From Arsenicibacter rosenii (lineage in GTDB: Bacteria; Bacteroidota; Bacteroidia; Cytophagales; Spirosomataceae), in the NCBI RefSeq assembly GCF_001870735.1, contig NZ_MORL01000003.1, positions 310,001 through 374,000 on the forward strand: a stretch of DNA of 64,000 bases, given 5' to 3'. A program made the translations under genes and the position numbers. Shown one piece after another: positions 41,645 to 51,208 of this stretch. Within the stretch, counting starts at the first letter, position 1. Each line of letters opens with the position of its first letter. The notes beneath the pieces were generated by a model that saw only the letters and a list, made by a program, of their open reading frames with translations, made no database searches and had not been told where the DNA came from.

Positions 41645-43918
41645 GTGGAAGCTACCAATCATTTGCCCGTCGATTCTCCGAACACAGGTTCACTCCCAAC
41701 TGTTGACGTTGCCCGCAAACTGGGCTTATTACCAGACGAATACGACCGTATTTGCGACATCCTTGGCCGCAAACCCAACTTCACCGAACTCAGTATCTTC
41801 TCGGTGATGTGGTCCGAACACTGCTCGTATAAAAATTCAATCGTCTGGCTGAAAACATTGCCGCGCGACTCCGAACGGATGCTGGCAAAAGCCGGTGAAG
41901 AGAACGCCGGACTCGTTGACATCGGTGACGGACTAGCCTGCTCGTTTAAAATTGAATCGCACAACCACCCCTCGGCCCTCGAACCGTATCAGGGCGCGGC
42001 AACGGGTGTGGGCGGTATTAACCGCGATATCTTTACGATGGGCGCCCGCCCGATCGCTCAGCTCAACTCGCTCCGCTTCGGTAATATCGACCTCCCGAAA
42101 ACGAAACGCCTCCTGCGCGGGGTCGTGAAAGGAATCGGTGACTATGGCAATGCCTTTGGTATTCCGACGGTAGGCGGTGAAATCTATTTCGACGACTGCT
42201 ACAACACCAACCCGCTCGTGAACGCCTTCTCGGCCGGTATCGTAGAAGTGGGTAAAGTTGCCAAAGCAACGTCGCACGGTGTCGGTAACCCTGTCTTCAT
42301 CGTTGGCTCAGCCACCGGTAAAGACGGTATCCACGGCGCTACGTTCGCCTCAGAAGACATTAGCGAAAAATCAACCGAAAAACTGCCGGCGGTGCAGGTG
42401 GGTGACCCCTTCATGGAGAAACTGCTCCTCGAAGCTACCCTCGAAATCATTGCGTCGGGCCACGTTATCGGTATTCAGGACATGGGGGCGGCGGGTATCA
42501 TCTGCTCTACCTCTGAAATGAGCGCTAAGGAAGGCTTCGGTATGGACGTTAATCTGGACCTCGTACCGACGCGTCAGGCCAACATGCAGCCGTTTGAAAT
42601 TCTGTTGTCAGAGTCGCAGGAACGGATGCTGGTGGTGGTTCAGAAAGGAAAAGAAGACGTTATCCAGCAAATCTTTGATAAGTGGGATCTGCACTGCGCC
42701 CAGATCGGTACCGTTACCGATACCGGCCGTCTGCATTTCTACCGCTGGGGTCAGCTGGTGGCCGATGTACCAGCCCACGACCTTGTGTTAGGTGGCGGCG
42801 CGCCGCAGTATCACCGCGAATACCGTGAGCCGGCCTACATCAGCGAATTTGCTAAATTCGATATCAATACCGTCGCCGACGTAACCGCCGGTGAACTCAA
42901 AACGGTGGCCGAACACCTGTTGTCGCACCCGAACATCTGCTCACGGAAGTGGGTATATGAGCAGTACGACTCGATGGTAGGCACGGCTAACCGCAGCACC
43001 AACGCCCCGTCGGATGCGGCTGTGGTACGCGTGAAAGGCGCGGGTCTGCCGCAAACCGACAAATCAATCGTCATTACGGTCGACTGTAACAGCCGCTACG
43101 TAAACGCGAACCCGAACACCGGGGCGCAGATTGCGGTGGCCGAAGCCGCCCGTAACATCGTTTGTACGGGTGGTGAGCCGCTGGCGGTGACGAATAACCT
43201 GAACTTCGGAAACCCATACGTGCCGGAAGTGTACTGGCACTTTGTGGAAGCCGTTAAAGGCATGGGCGCGGCCTGTAGCCGCTTCGAAACACCGGTAACA
43301 GGTGGCAACGTGAGTTTCTATAACCAAAGCTCGGATGATGGCCCGGTATTCCCGACGCCTACCATCGGTATGCTGGGTCTGATGGAAAATCCGGACAACC
43401 GCATGACGCTGAACTTCGGTCAGGCGGGCGATGCGATCTACCTGATCGGGTCAACCAAAGACGACATTGCGTCGTCGGAATACCTGTACTCGTTCCGTGG
43501 CGTGAAAGCGTCTCCGGCTCCTGCCTTCGACATCGAAGAGGAAGTAGCCGTACAGGCAGCGGTGAAGCAGGTGATTAAAGACAAACTGGTTGTTTCGGCC
43601 CACGATTTGTCAGATGGTGGCTTGTTTATTGCCCTTGCCGAATCGGCTATGGCGGGTAACGTTGGTTTCTCCATCAAAACGGATGCCGGTCTGCGCACGG
43701 ATGCGTTCCTGTTCGGCGAAAACCAGAGCCGTGTGGTGGTTTCGGTATCGGCCGGTCAGCAGGCGGCATTTGAAGCGGCACTGTCGGCCAGCGGGGTTGC
43801 GTTCAGCCAGCTGGGCGAAGTTACTTCCGGCGACTTCGTTATCGACGGCACGACGCTGATGACCGTTGCGGACGCGAAAGCGGCTTACGACAATGCACTG
43901 GGTACTAAAATGAGCTAA
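41645..43918 (+). CDS. purL: Phosphoribosylformylglycinamidine synthase subunit PurL
   Basis: 757 residues from GTG 41645, the length of the small PurL type that works with PurQ and PurS in purine synthesis (FGAR + Gln + ATP to FGAM). Family landmarks: [19 protein letters not shown] (about 55-73), [20 protein letters not shown] (about 100-119), [18 protein letters not shown], and the second half with [21 protein letters not shown] terminator follows at 43942. No purQ or purS is next to it. Confidence 0.95.
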   Translation: MEATNHLPVDSPNTGSLPTVDVARKLGLLPDEYDRICDILGRKPNFTELSIFSVMWSEHCSYKNSIVWLKTLPRDSERMLAKAGEENAGLVDIGDGLACSFKIESHNHPSALEPYQGAATGVGGINRDIFTMGARPIAQLNSLRFGNIDLPKTKRLLRGVVKGIGDYGNAFGIPTVGGEIYFDDCYNTNPLVNAFSAGIVEVGKVAKATSHGVGNPVFIVGSATGKDGIHGATFASEDISEKSTEKLPAVQVGDPFMEKLLLEATLEIIASGHVIGIQDMGAAGIICSTSEMSAKEGFGMDVNLDLVPTRQANMQPFEILLSESQERMLVVVQKGKEDVIQQIFDKWDLHCAQIGTVTDTGRLHFYRWGQLVADVPAHDLVLGGGAPQYHREYREPAYISEFAKFDINTVADVTAGELKTVAEHLLSHPNICSRKWVYEQYDSMVGTANRSTNAPSDAAVVRVKGAGLPQTDKSIVITVDCNSRYVNANPNTGAQIAVAEAARNIVCTGGEPLAVTNNLNFGNPYVPEVYWHFVEAVKGMGAACSRFETPVTGGNVSFYNQSSDDGPVFPTPTIGMLGLMENPDNRMTLNFGQAGDAIYLIGSTKDDIASSEYLYSFRGVKASPAPAFDIEEEVAVQAAVKQVIKDKLVVSAHDLSDGGLFIALAESAMAGNVGFSIKTDAGLRTDAFLFGENQSRVVVSVSAGQQAAFEAALSASGVAFSQLGEVTSGDFVIDGTTLMTVADAKAAYDNALGTKMS

Positions 43919-43941
43919 CCAGACATTTGACCATATACGTT

Positions 43942-43991
43942 TACGGGACGGTTGCGCAGGTTTCTGCCGCAGCCGTCCCGTAATTTTTTAT
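43942..43991 (+). terminator. Terminator of purL
   Basis: ACGGGACGG-t-TGCG ... CGCA-g-CCGTCCCGT followed by AATTTTTT. Confidence 0.8.
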
Positions 43992-44118
43992 TCGTTAGCC
44001 AATCCGGCACAAAGTTCTTATTTGCGTAAAGCGGTATACTTCTTTGTGGTGTATGTTCGCGTGAGATGCACCAAAGTAAGACATTCATAGTCAATAACTT
44101 AACGTAAATATATGTTAT

Positions 44119-44174
44119 AGTGGTGGCACGACTTTAAGTCGTGCCACCACTACGCGTCGGATCGTGCCACCACT
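44119..44174. repeat. REP-like palindrome with partial copy
   Basis: 44119-44151 is a perfect 16-bp inverted repeat around one central T, arms AGTGGTGGCACGACTT and AAGTCGTGCCACCACT. A half copy TCGTGCCACCACT follows at 44162-44174. It is in the 369-base gap between purL and the Uma2 gene, which otherwise holds only AT-rich DNA. It looks like a mobile or multicopy intergenic palindrome. Confidence 0.8.
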
Positions 44175-44287
44175 CTTTTCGCACGTTAACCAAATATTAT
44201 TTTGCCACAAAGCCGAACATTAGCCCTTGTCAATTACGTTATATGATTAGTTTTGCTGCTAAAGTACAACAAAACATAAATATAGTC

Positions 44288-44845
44288 ATGAACGATACAC
44301 TCACACCGGTACTGACCAGTACCGAATATAAGGCTTTCCAACCCAACGACGGGCTGCGCTACGATTTCCACAACGGCGAACTGATTGCGCTCGCTCCCGA
44401 ATCAGACCGGCACGAAAAGCAGGTCAAACGCGTCGCTGACGCTCTGGAAACAGAGTCAGGACTACGGCGCTGCACGGTTTTCCACACACACACGAAAATC
44501 GAAACACAGGCAGACGTCACCTACCTGCATGCCGATGTGTCGGTGACCTGCAATTTTCTGGAGTTTAAGAGCGGCAATCCGATCATGCGGCAACCGCGCA
44601 TGCTGGCCGAAGTCGTAACCGCCGACTCCCGCGACCGCGACCGGGGCTTTAAATGGCAGCAGTACCAGCAGGTTATTTCGCTGTGGTACTGTCTGTTTGT
44701 TGATCCCGAAAACAAAACAATTGATGTGTACACGAAGGACACCGGCAGCGGTGCCTGGCATTGCCGCACGTATCGCCAACCGGATGAGCTCATCCCGTTT
44801 GACCGGTTCGAGATGGCCATTCCGGTGAAGAACTTCTTTGTCTAA
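44288..44845 (+). CDS. Uma2-type (DUF820) restriction-endonuclease-like protein
   Basis: 185 residues from ATG 44288; the longer frame from 44141 runs through the palindromic repeat and is rejected. Uma2-like layout: GLRYDFHNGELIALAPES near the N-terminus, a LHADVSVTC strand with the acidic residue, and PRMLAEVVTADSRDRDRGFK with the catalytic Glu, followed by WYCLFVDPENKTIDVY. The fold is PD-(D/E)XK. The cellular function of Uma2 proteins is not settled. Isolated gene flanked by repeats. Confidence 0.85.
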   Translation: MNDTLTPVLTSTEYKAFQPNDGLRYDFHNGELIALAPESDRHEKQVKRVADALETESGLRRCTVFHTHTKIETQADVTYLHADVSVTCNFLEFKSGNPIMRQPRMLAEVVTADSRDRDRGFKWQQYQQVISLWYCLFVDPENKTIDVYTKDTGSGAWHCRTYRQPDELIPFDRFEMAIPVKNFFV

Positions 44846-44945
44846 GGCATAGGGCGGGGAGCGTAGGGCGTAGGGTATCGAGCAGAGAGTACATTGGTGT
44901 ACGCCCTTCGCTCTCTGCTCTACGCCCCCTACCCCGCGCTCCGCT
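44846..44945. repeat. Compound inverted repeat between Uma2 and nuclease genes
   Basis: GAGCAGAGAG (44881-44890) / CTCTCTGCTC (44912-44921) is a perfect 10-bp dyad, nested in outer G-rich and C-rich arms (GCGTAGGGCGTAGGG against CTACGCCCCCTACCCC). It sits between the convergent genes and may act as a terminator as well as being a repeat. Similar sequence text occurs inside pspC near 58280-58390. Confidence 0.6.
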
Positions 44946-46021
44946 TAATAAAACCACTCGCTTACCGTCTTTTTCGGGGGAGCACTTTCCAGCTTTTTCT
45001 GTAGGTCGTCCGGAATTTTAGGGAAGAAATTAATGCCAGTCCGGCGCTCTACCTCATCGACCGTCACCACAAACGACTGCAGGGGTTCATCGGAGCCTTC
45101 GTTTTTCAGCAGAAAGGCAATCATCCGGATGTCGGGTGCATTGCAGTACAGCAGCACTTTGTAGTAATACTCCGGCACGGCCACTTCATTCTGCTTTCCA
45201 ATCGTCGGTAAACCCGGTTTCAGCACCGGCCCGGTCACCACATAAATGCCCTTATCGCGGAACGCCCACGACCGCACCTGCTCTTCCAGCGATTTCCAGA
45301 TGCCACGGTTAAACTGGGGAGCCTGCGGACTCATGTTGCTCATATAAAACGATTCCCGCATCATGCGCTGCGAAAACTTAAAGTCACCGGCAGGTGCCAG
45401 GTGACCCCGATCATAGCCCGATTTGGTATAGTCGGCCGGTACGGCGGAACCTGACGACACCATCGGATCGGGCATAAACTGCTCGCGATCCCGGTCGGCA
45501 TTGCCCGTAATTTCATAGGCCAGCAACGGATAAGCTACCCAGTCGGCCTGTTTATATTGATCTTTAAAGCGGAGGGTATACCCCTCATGCCGTACAATTT
45601 CGTCGGATGCCTTGAAGCCGGGCAATGCAAAATCAACCTCTTTTTCAAACGCAAACCGATTATTGCCCGACTCCGATTTACCGGCTTTCCTGGTCGCTTC
45701 CGGATTGTTTGGTGCGTTGCTTTCGGTAGCTTCATCCGGTGCCGCATTATCTGATGCGGAAGACTGGTCGTCAGAGGCTACGTCTTCCTCAGGTTCAGGC
45801 GCTTTGTAGGGGTTATGGCCCTGTTTGCCTTTTTTCGACGGCCCCAGACCAATGATTTCCTTCACATCGTTCCAGAATGCCACTACCGGTTTGGTCTTTC
45901 CGCCATAGTGCAGGAACAATCCGACCAGAAAAAAGAAAAATAACAGGACTAACGTATTCCCCCGCAGCCGGAACCCGCGGCGGTGATACGAATTTGTGCG
46001 AAATTTGGGTTTGAAAAACAT
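44945..46021 (-). CDS. Membrane-anchored DNA/RNA non-specific endonuclease
   Basis: 358 residues from ATG 46021; an upstream ATG (46039) is possible but overlaps the promoter. After a basic N-terminus, one membrane segment (NTLVLLFFFFLVGLFLHYGG) is followed by an acidic/Ser linker and the NUC1/EndoG-type domain with the signature YDRGHLAPAGDFKFS (catalytic His) and the Asn-containing SFYMSNMSPQAPQFN. Predicted to face the periplasm. The promoter box at 46027-46034 lies only 6 bases from the start, implying a near-leaderless transcript. Divergent from the flavoprotein gene. Confidence 0.9.
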   Translation of the reverse strand: MFFKPKFRTNSYHRRGFRLRGNTLVLLFFFFLVGLFLHYGGKTKPVVAFWNDVKEIIGLGPSKKGKQGHNPYKAPEPEEDVASDDQSSASDNAAPDEATESNAPNNPEATRKAGKSESGNNRFAFEKEVDFALPGFKASDEIVRHEGYTLRFKDQYKQADWVAYPLLAYEITGNADRDREQFMPDPMVSSGSAVPADYTKSGYDRGHLAPAGDFKFSQRMMRESFYMSNMSPQAPQFNRGIWKSLEEQVRSWAFRDKGIYVVTGPVLKPGLPTIGKQNEVAVPEYYYKVLLYCNAPDIRMIAFLLKNEGSDEPLQSFVVTVDEVERRTGINFFPKIPDDLQKKLESAPPKKTVSEWFY

Positions 46022-46026
46022 AAGAA

Positions 46027-46054
46027 CAAAGTTAAGCATTTCGGGATGTCACAA
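46027..46054 (-). promoter_or_regulatory. Promoter of nuclease gene
   Basis: On the minus strand: TTG (46054-46052), 17-base spacer, TAACTTTG (46034-46027), then ATG at 46021. It matches TTG-N17-TAnnTTTG and overlaps the start of the divergent flavoprotein gene at 46046. Confidence 0.65.
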
Positions 46055-47278
46055 TTACATATCGTGGTTATTGGCGGTGGAGCAGCCGGTTTTTTCGGGG
46101 CGATCACAGCCGCCGAAACCTTTCCCAATGCCCGCGTAACCATACTGGAGAAAAACCGGTCGGTGCTCAGTAAAGTCCGGATTTCGGGCGGCGGCCGCTG
46201 CAACGTAACCCATGCCTGTTTTGATAACAAACTGTTTGTCAAACACTATCCGCGCGGCGATCGCTGGCTGCGGCCCTTACTCAACACGTTCGATGCCGCC
46301 GCAACCGTACGTTGGTTTGAGTCGAAAGGCGTGCTGTTGAAAACGGAGGCCGACGGACGTATGTTTCCGACCACCGATTCGTCGGAAACCATCATCGACT
46401 GCCTGCTCGATGCGGCCGACGACCTGCGCATCCGGATTGAAACGAGCTGCGGAGTAAGCCGGCTCCTGCCGCCAACCACCGGCGAACACCGTTGGTCGAT
46501 TGAATTGCTTTCAGGCGAATCGTTGTGGGCCGACCGTATTTTGCTAGCCACAGGCGGCTATCCGCAGGCCAACTCCTATGGCTGGATGCCCGAACAGGCT
46601 GAGCCGCTGGTCCTGCCGGTTCCTTCGCTGTTTACCTTCAATACACCCGGCAATCCGCTCCTGCCGCTGGCAGGCGTTTCGGTACAATACGCCCGCGTGC
46701 AGATTGTGGATACCAAGCAGGAACAAACCGGTCCGTTGCTCATTACGCACTGGGGTTTCAGCGGTCCGGCTGTGCTGCGGCTGTCGGCGTGGGGTGCCCG
46801 CGAACTCGCCGACCGGAATTATTCATTTACCCTGCGCATCAACTGGCTCCCCGACCAGAACGAGCAGCAACTCCGCAACGGTTTCAACCAGTTCCGGCAA
46901 CAACACCCGAAAAAGCAGGTAACGTCGCAGAACCCGTTCGGGCTGCCCAACCGCTTGTGGCTGGCTTTTACCGAACTGGCGGGCATGGACCCGAACGTCC
47001 GCTGGGCCGAACTACCGGGCAAAGTGCAGAACAAGCTCATTGAGCAGCTGACAAACAGCCGGTTTCCCGTCTCGGGCAAAAGTACCTTCAAGGACGAGTT
47101 TGTGACTTGCGGCGGTGTGGCGCTTGGCAGCCTGAACCCGCAGACACTCGAAAGCAAAGCCCACAAAGGATTATTTTTTGCCGGAGAAGTACTGGACGTC
47201 GACGGCATTACCGGCGGATTCAACTTCCAGAATGCCTGGACCACCGGCCACATTGCCGGCAAACACATCGGGCTTTAA
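46046..47278 (+). CDS. BaiN/HI0933-type FAD-dependent oxidoreductase
   Basis: 410 residues from ATG 46046 (an in-frame ATG at 45983 reads through the divergent promoter). Rossmann FAD-binding motif IVVIGGGAAGFFGA (6-19), followed by the family signature VRISGGGRCNVTH (about 48-60), ILLATGGYPQ and a C-terminal CGGVALGSLNPQTLESKAHK and GEVLDVDGITGGFNFQNAWT. The physiological substrate of HI0933/YhiN proteins is not defined. Its stop overlaps the convergent AraC gene stop by four bases. Confidence 0.9.
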   Translation: MSQLHIVVIGGGAAGFFGAITAAETFPNARVTILEKNRSVLSKVRISGGGRCNVTHACFDNKLFVKHYPRGDRWLRPLLNTFDAAATVRWFESKGVLLKTEADGRMFPTTDSSETIIDCLLDAADDLRIRIETSCGVSRLLPPTTGEHRWSIELLSGESLWADRILLATGGYPQANSYGWMPEQAEPLVLPVPSLFTFNTPGNPLLPLAGVSVQYARVQIVDTKQEQTGPLLITHWGFSGPAVLRLSAWGARELADRNYSFTLRINWLPDQNEQQLRNGFNQFRQQHPKKQVTSQNPFGLPNRLWLAFTELAGMDPNVRWAELPGKVQNKLIEQLTNSRFPVSGKSTFKDEFVTCGGVALGSLNPQTLESKAHKGLFFAGEVLDVDGITGGFNFQNAWTTGHIAGKHIGL

Positions 47279-48144
47279 GACATACTCCGCTGACCGGCCA
47301 TTTTTTTCCGGTAGGTCAGCGGAGACATTTGTTTGTGCTTCCTGAACACACGGTTAAAATACGGCACATCGCCAAAACCGGCATCGTATACAATAGACTG
47401 GATCGGCAGATCTGTTTCCGTCAGCAACTGCGCAGCATAATGGATACGCATGTCAATCAGCAATTCCATCAGTGTTTTCTGCGTCACATTTTTAATATAG
47501 CGGCAAAAGGCCGTCGGACTCATGTTGGCGACTTCGGCAACATCGCGGAGCGAGACCGCTTCGCGGAAATGGGCAATCAGATAAGCAAAAACCTGCTGAA
47601 AGCGTGCTGTTTCATGCTGGCTGTAGGCTTGTTCCGCAAACATACTGTCGATGGGCTGTAAATCGGGGCTTTTGCTCAGCCGGTCGAGCACGGTAAATAG
47701 TGACGTTAGCCGGTCCAGCGGACTTTTTTCTACCAGCTCAATCATTGCCGGAGCCAGCCACGCCTTTTCAGCCGCGCCGGGTTGCAGCCCCGAACGGGCC
47801 CGCTGCAACATTTTTCTGATGGGCCGGCATTCAGGCAGTCCGAAGAAATCATTCCCATTGAACAGCTCCCTGAACTGAATCACCACTGCTTCACACGGTG
47901 CGTCTTCGCCCCGGTCGCGGCTAAGCCAGCAATGGGGCAGGTCAGGGCCAAGTAATACCAGATCGCCCGGCCCGAAGGCATCCATCTGTTTGCCGACATA
48001 GCGCTGCCCCTCTCCCTGCAGAATCAGTGTCAGCTCGTATTCAGGATGAAAATGATAGGGTGCCGTAAAGCCCGGTACCGTAAACCGGCGTACCAGAAAC
48101 GAGTGGTTTTCGGTGGTTGTCAGATGTTCGAATACAGCGCGCAT
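47275..48144 (-). CDS. AraC-family regulator with N-terminal cupin
   Basis: 289 residues. N-terminal cupin sensor (about 20-105; PYHFHPEYELTLILQGEGQR and PGDLVLLGPDLPHCW) and C-terminal AraC DNA-binding domain with two helix-turn-helices (about 185-285; VSLRDVAEVANMSPTAFCRY and IQSIVYDAGFGDVPYFNRVF). Such regulators respond to sugars or related ligands. Divergent from the phytanoyl-CoA-dioxygenase gene across 140 bp, so it probably controls that gene. Confidence 0.92.
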   Translation of the reverse strand: MRAVFEHLTTTENHSFLVRRFTVPGFTAPYHFHPEYELTLILQGEGQRYVGKQMDAFGPGDLVLLGPDLPHCWLSRDRGEDAPCEAVVIQFRELFNGNDFFGLPECRPIRKMLQRARSGLQPGAAEKAWLAPAMIELVEKSPLDRLTSLFTVLDRLSKSPDLQPIDSMFAEQAYSQHETARFQQVFAYLIAHFREAVSLRDVAEVANMSPTAFCRYIKNVTQKTLMELLIDMRIHYAAQLLTETDLPIQSIVYDAGFGDVPYFNRVFRKHKQMSPLTYRKKMAGQRSMS

Positions 48145-48284
48145 ACAGTCAAAGGCAAAAGTCAGCGATATTAGCCCTATACTACCATTTAGCCACTTAT
48201 AATGCTAATATAAGACAAGAAATGGCTAATCGGCTCCAAACAAACCCGCCGGTAACCCGCCAACTTTGTGCGATCCAATAAGCT
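48145..48284. promoter_or_regulatory. Divergent promoter region of AraC regulator and dioxygenase
   Basis: 140 bases. CAACTTTG (48261-48268), one mismatch from TAnnTTTG, lies 16 bases before the dioxygenase start. Confidence 0.45.
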
Positions 48285-49097
48285 ATGTATATGACAACGA
48301 CTTATTTAGAGAAACCTTTCACCCTGTCGGCCGACGCCATTAATTTTTATCAGACCTACCGGTACATCAAACTCAAAGACGTGCTGGATGCTGACACGCT
48401 CGCTTACTACGGAGAAGCCATTGAACAGACAGTAGCCGGGCTAAACCGGCAACATCAGCCACTGGATCAGCGCGATACGTACGGCAAAGCGTTTCTGCAG
48501 GTGTTTAACCTATGGCAGCAGGATGACCGTTGCAGGGAATTTGTCCTGAGTAAACGACTGGGGCAGATTGCGGCCGAACTGATGCAGACCAGCGGGGTAC
48601 GGCTATACCACGATCAGGCCTTGTTTAAGGAGGCAGGCGGCGGCATAACGCCCTGGCATGCCGATCAGTATTACTGGCCGCTGGCTACCGACAAAACCAT
48701 TACCGCCTGGATACCGCTCCAGCCTGTCCCACCCGACATGGGTCCGCTTGAGTTCAGCGCCGGCAGCCATGCCATTGTCGAAGGGCGCGAACTATCGATC
48801 AGCGACGACAGCGAAGTCCGTATGCAGCAACGCCTGCGGGTAACCGATTTCCGCCATGTCATTGAACCATACGAGTTAGGAGAGGTTAGCTTTCATTCCG
48901 GCTGGGTCTTTCACCGCGCAGGTGCCAACCAGACGGATCAGGTCCGTAAAGTGATGACGGTCATCTACATGGACAAAGACATGGTGCTGAAAGAACCGGA
49001 AAATGAGAACCAGCGCAAGGATTGGGAGAAGTGGTGTGCCGGAGCGCAGGTTGGTCAGGTGATTGATACGCCGTTAAATCCTGTCATCTACGGGTAG
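48285..49097 (+). CDS. Phytanoyl-CoA dioxygenase family protein
   Basis: 270 residues (ATG 48285; 48291 is an alternative). Fe(II)/2-oxoglutarate dioxygenase of the PhyH family: the HxD iron ligands are in TPWHADQYYW (His125, Asp127), substrate/cofactor contacts lie in WIPLQPVPPDMGPLEFSAGS, and the distal His is in FHSGWVFHRAGAN. The substrate is unknown; hydroxylation of a small molecule is likely. Divergent from the AraC-type regulator, which probably controls it. Confidence 0.88.
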   Translation: MYMTTTYLEKPFTLSADAINFYQTYRYIKLKDVLDADTLAYYGEAIEQTVAGLNRQHQPLDQRDTYGKAFLQVFNLWQQDDRCREFVLSKRLGQIAAELMQTSGVRLYHDQALFKEAGGGITPWHADQYYWPLATDKTITAWIPLQPVPPDMGPLEFSAGSHAIVEGRELSISDDSEVRMQQRLRVTDFRHVIEPYELGEVSFHSGWVFHRAGANQTDQVRKVMTVIYMDKDMVLKEPENENQRKDWEKWCAGAQVGQVIDTPLNPVIYG

Positions 49098-49147
49098 AAC
49101 CAAGCCGATAAATCTGTATTTTCGGGCATCATCCGAATAGTAACCGC

Positions 49148-49963
49148 ATGCTCGAAGCCATTCAGGAAGCGACCCGCTTCATTCAGTCGAAAACCACCAT
49201 TCAGCCAGTTATTGGTATCATCCTAGGCACCGGTCTTGGTGCACTTGCCAATGAAGTTGAGGTCGAAACCACTATCCCGTACGAGGAGATTCCGCATTTT
49301 CCGTTATCGACCGTTGAGTTTCATTCCGGTAAACTGTTGTTGGGCAAACTAGGCGGCAAGCCGGTCGTTGTGATGCAGGGCCGTTTTCATTTTTACGAAG
49401 GATACACCATGCAGCAGATCACGTTCCCGGTACGGGTCATGAAATGGCTGGGCGTAGAAACGCTGCTGGTATCCAACGCATCAGGCGGCATGAATCCGGC
49501 ATTTAAGGCCAGCGACCTGATGATCATTGATGATCACATCAGCCTGTTGCTCCCCCAAAACCCGCTGACGGGCCAGAATCCGCCAGCGTTCGGCGACCGT
49601 TTCCCCGACATGAGCGAGCCTTACGACAAGGCGCTTATTCAGCAAGCGGAAGCCATTGCCGCCGCCAACGGCATTGCCCTGCAAAAAGGGGTGTATGTCA
49701 GCGTGACCGGTCCACAGCTCGAAACCCGTGCTGAATACCGGATGCTGCGACAATGGGGGGCCGATGCCGTCGGGATGTCGACCGTTCCGGAAGTGATGGT
49801 GGCACACCAGATGGGCATCCGCGTGTTTGGCTGTTCGGTCATTACCGATATGGGCATTCCCGAAACACTGGTCAAGGCCGACATCGCCCACATTCTGGCC
49901 GCTGCCGCCAAAGCCGAACCGCAACTGACCTTGTTGATTAAAGAACTGGTGAAGGCGCTATAA
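49148..49963 (+). CDS. Purine-nucleoside phosphorylase (trimeric, type I)
   Basis: 271 residues. Phosphorolysis of guanosine, inosine and related nucleosides. Motifs: [20 protein letters not shown] (phosphate loop), [33 protein letters not shown] (base/ribose site), [20 protein letters not shown] and [17 protein letters not shown]. Complete length for the family. A TATTTTCG box about 25 bases upstream (49118-49125) is a possible -7 element. The convergent TPR gene overlaps it by 6 bases. Confidence 0.95.
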   Translation: MLEAIQEATRFIQSKTTIQPVIGIILGTGLGALANEVEVETTIPYEEIPHFPLSTVEFHSGKLLLGKLGGKPVVVMQGRFHFYEGYTMQQITFPVRVMKWLGVETLLVSNASGGMNPAFKASDLMIIDDHISLLLPQNPLTGQNPPAFGDRFPDMSEPYDKALIQQAEAIAAANGIALQKGVYVSVTGPQLETRAEYRMLRQWGADAVGMSTVPEVMVAHQMGIRVFGCSVITDMGIPETLVKADIAHILAAAAKAEPQLTLLIKELVKAL

Positions 49964-50284
49964 ATCTTCTTCATCTCTAAGAGCCTGCTGCGCGCGCTTC
50001 AGCTCCTGAAACGTTTTTTCGTTTCCCTGCTGACGCGCCAGCTGAAGGCCCATGTCGTATAACATATCCGCTTTCTGCACCTCCCCCTGTTCGGCATACA
50101 GGGCGGCGGCATGATAATACGTGGCCAGATAACCCGGATGTTCCGTCAGCAACGTCTCCAGATAATGCAGCGCCTGACCGGGGTCGGCCTGCATGTATTC
50201 CATAGCCAGCGCGTAAACATTAAACGGCTCACCGGGTTCTTCCTGTACAAATTGAAGTAATTGTTGGATACGATCGGTATTCAT
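49958..50284 (-). CDS. Tetratricopeptide-repeat-type protein
   Basis: 108 residues from ATG 50284; further in-frame ATGs at 50308 and 50380 would extend into the upstream promoter region. Helical repeat pattern of TPR type ([60 protein letters not shown]). Likely a protein-interaction protein with no enzymatic function. Overlaps the end of the PNP gene by 6 bases. Confidence 0.8.
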   Translation of the reverse strand: MNTDRIQQLLQFVQEEPGEPFNVYALAMEYMQADPGQALHYLETLLTEHPGYLATYYHAAALYAEQGEVQKADMLYDMGLQLARQQGNEKTFQELKRAQQALRDEEDL

Positions 50285-50445
50285 AGTTGCTAAAAAATTA
50301 GTATGCATGCATACGATTATTAAATTCGATTTGTAAATTAGCCGCAAAATAGCGGATAGTGGACAGGACACCTTGCGCAACGGGCAATTTAACCCGCAAC
50401 AACTGCCGGTCCGTTATCTGCTCAACTACAAAACCTCAAAGAAGC

Positions 50446-51183
50446 ATGAAAATCTTAGTGTGCGTGACGAGCGTGCCGGACACGACAACTAAAATCACAT
50501 TCACCGACAATAACACCCGGTTCAACAAGACCGGTGTGCAGTTTATCACAGGCCCTTACGACGATTATGCGCTGGCAAGGGCCGTTGAACTGAAGGAAAA
50601 ACCCGGTGTTACGGTCACGGTGCTGAACGTTGGTACTGCCGACTCAGAGCCGGTTATCCGTAAGTGTCTGGCCATCGGTGCCGACGATGCGATTCGGGTT
50701 GATGCCGAGCCGACGGATGCCTTTTTCGTGGCCGAGCAGATTGCCGCCATCGCAAAAGAAAATAACTACGATCTGATTCTGATGGGTCGCGAATCGATTG
50801 ATTACAATGGCGGACAGGTACACGGTATTGTCGGTGAATTGCTGGGAATGCCTTCGATTTCACCGGTTATGCAGCTCGACATTGATGGTTCAACGGCCAA
50901 ATTAACCCGTGAAATTGAAGGGGGAAAACAAGCGCTGGAAGCTCAGTTACCCCTGATTCTGGGTTGTCAGGAGCCGATTGCCGAATGGAAAATCCCGAAC
51001 ATGCGGGGGATCATGACGGCACGGACAAAACCGTTGAAAGTAATACCGCCTGCAGGCAATGATACACTGACTAAAGTGGTTGGCTATGAATTACCGCCAC
51101 CACGCGGATCGGTGAAAATGATTCCGGCCGAAGAAGCCGAAACCCTCATCCAATTGCTCCGTACCGAAGCAAAAGTCATTTAA
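50446..51183 (+). CDS. etfB: Electron transfer flavoprotein subunit beta
   Basis: 245 residues from ATG 50446 (the frame extends to 50359, but MKILVCVTSVPDTTTKI is the normal start). EtfB signature regions: NTRFNKTGVQFITGPYDDYA, then LNVGTADSEPVIRKCLAIGA (AMP-binding region) and REIEGGKQALEAQLPLIL. Together with EtfA it carries electrons from acyl-CoA and other dehydrogenases to the quinone pool. In an operon with etfA (25-base gap). Confidence 0.95.
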   Translation: MKILVCVTSVPDTTTKITFTDNNTRFNKTGVQFITGPYDDYALARAVELKEKPGVTVTVLNVGTADSEPVIRKCLAIGADDAIRVDAEPTDAFFVAEQIAAIAKENNYDLILMGRESIDYNGGQVHGIVGELLGMPSISPVMQLDIDGSTAKLTREIEGGKQALEAQLPLILGCQEPIAEWKIPNMRGIMTARTKPLKVIPPAGNDTLTKVVGYELPPPRGSVKMIPAEEAETLIQLLRTEAKVI

Positions 51184-51208
51184 TCATTCCTGCTAAACCC
51201 CATTAATT

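Noticed and set aside
44141-44287. Upstream extension of the Uma2 ORF
   Set aside because: It runs through the palindromic repeat; the Uma2 homology starts at ATG 44288.
47107-47661. Plus-strand ORF of 184 residues
   Set aside because: Antisense to the AraC-family gene and overlapping the flavoprotein end; no protein features.
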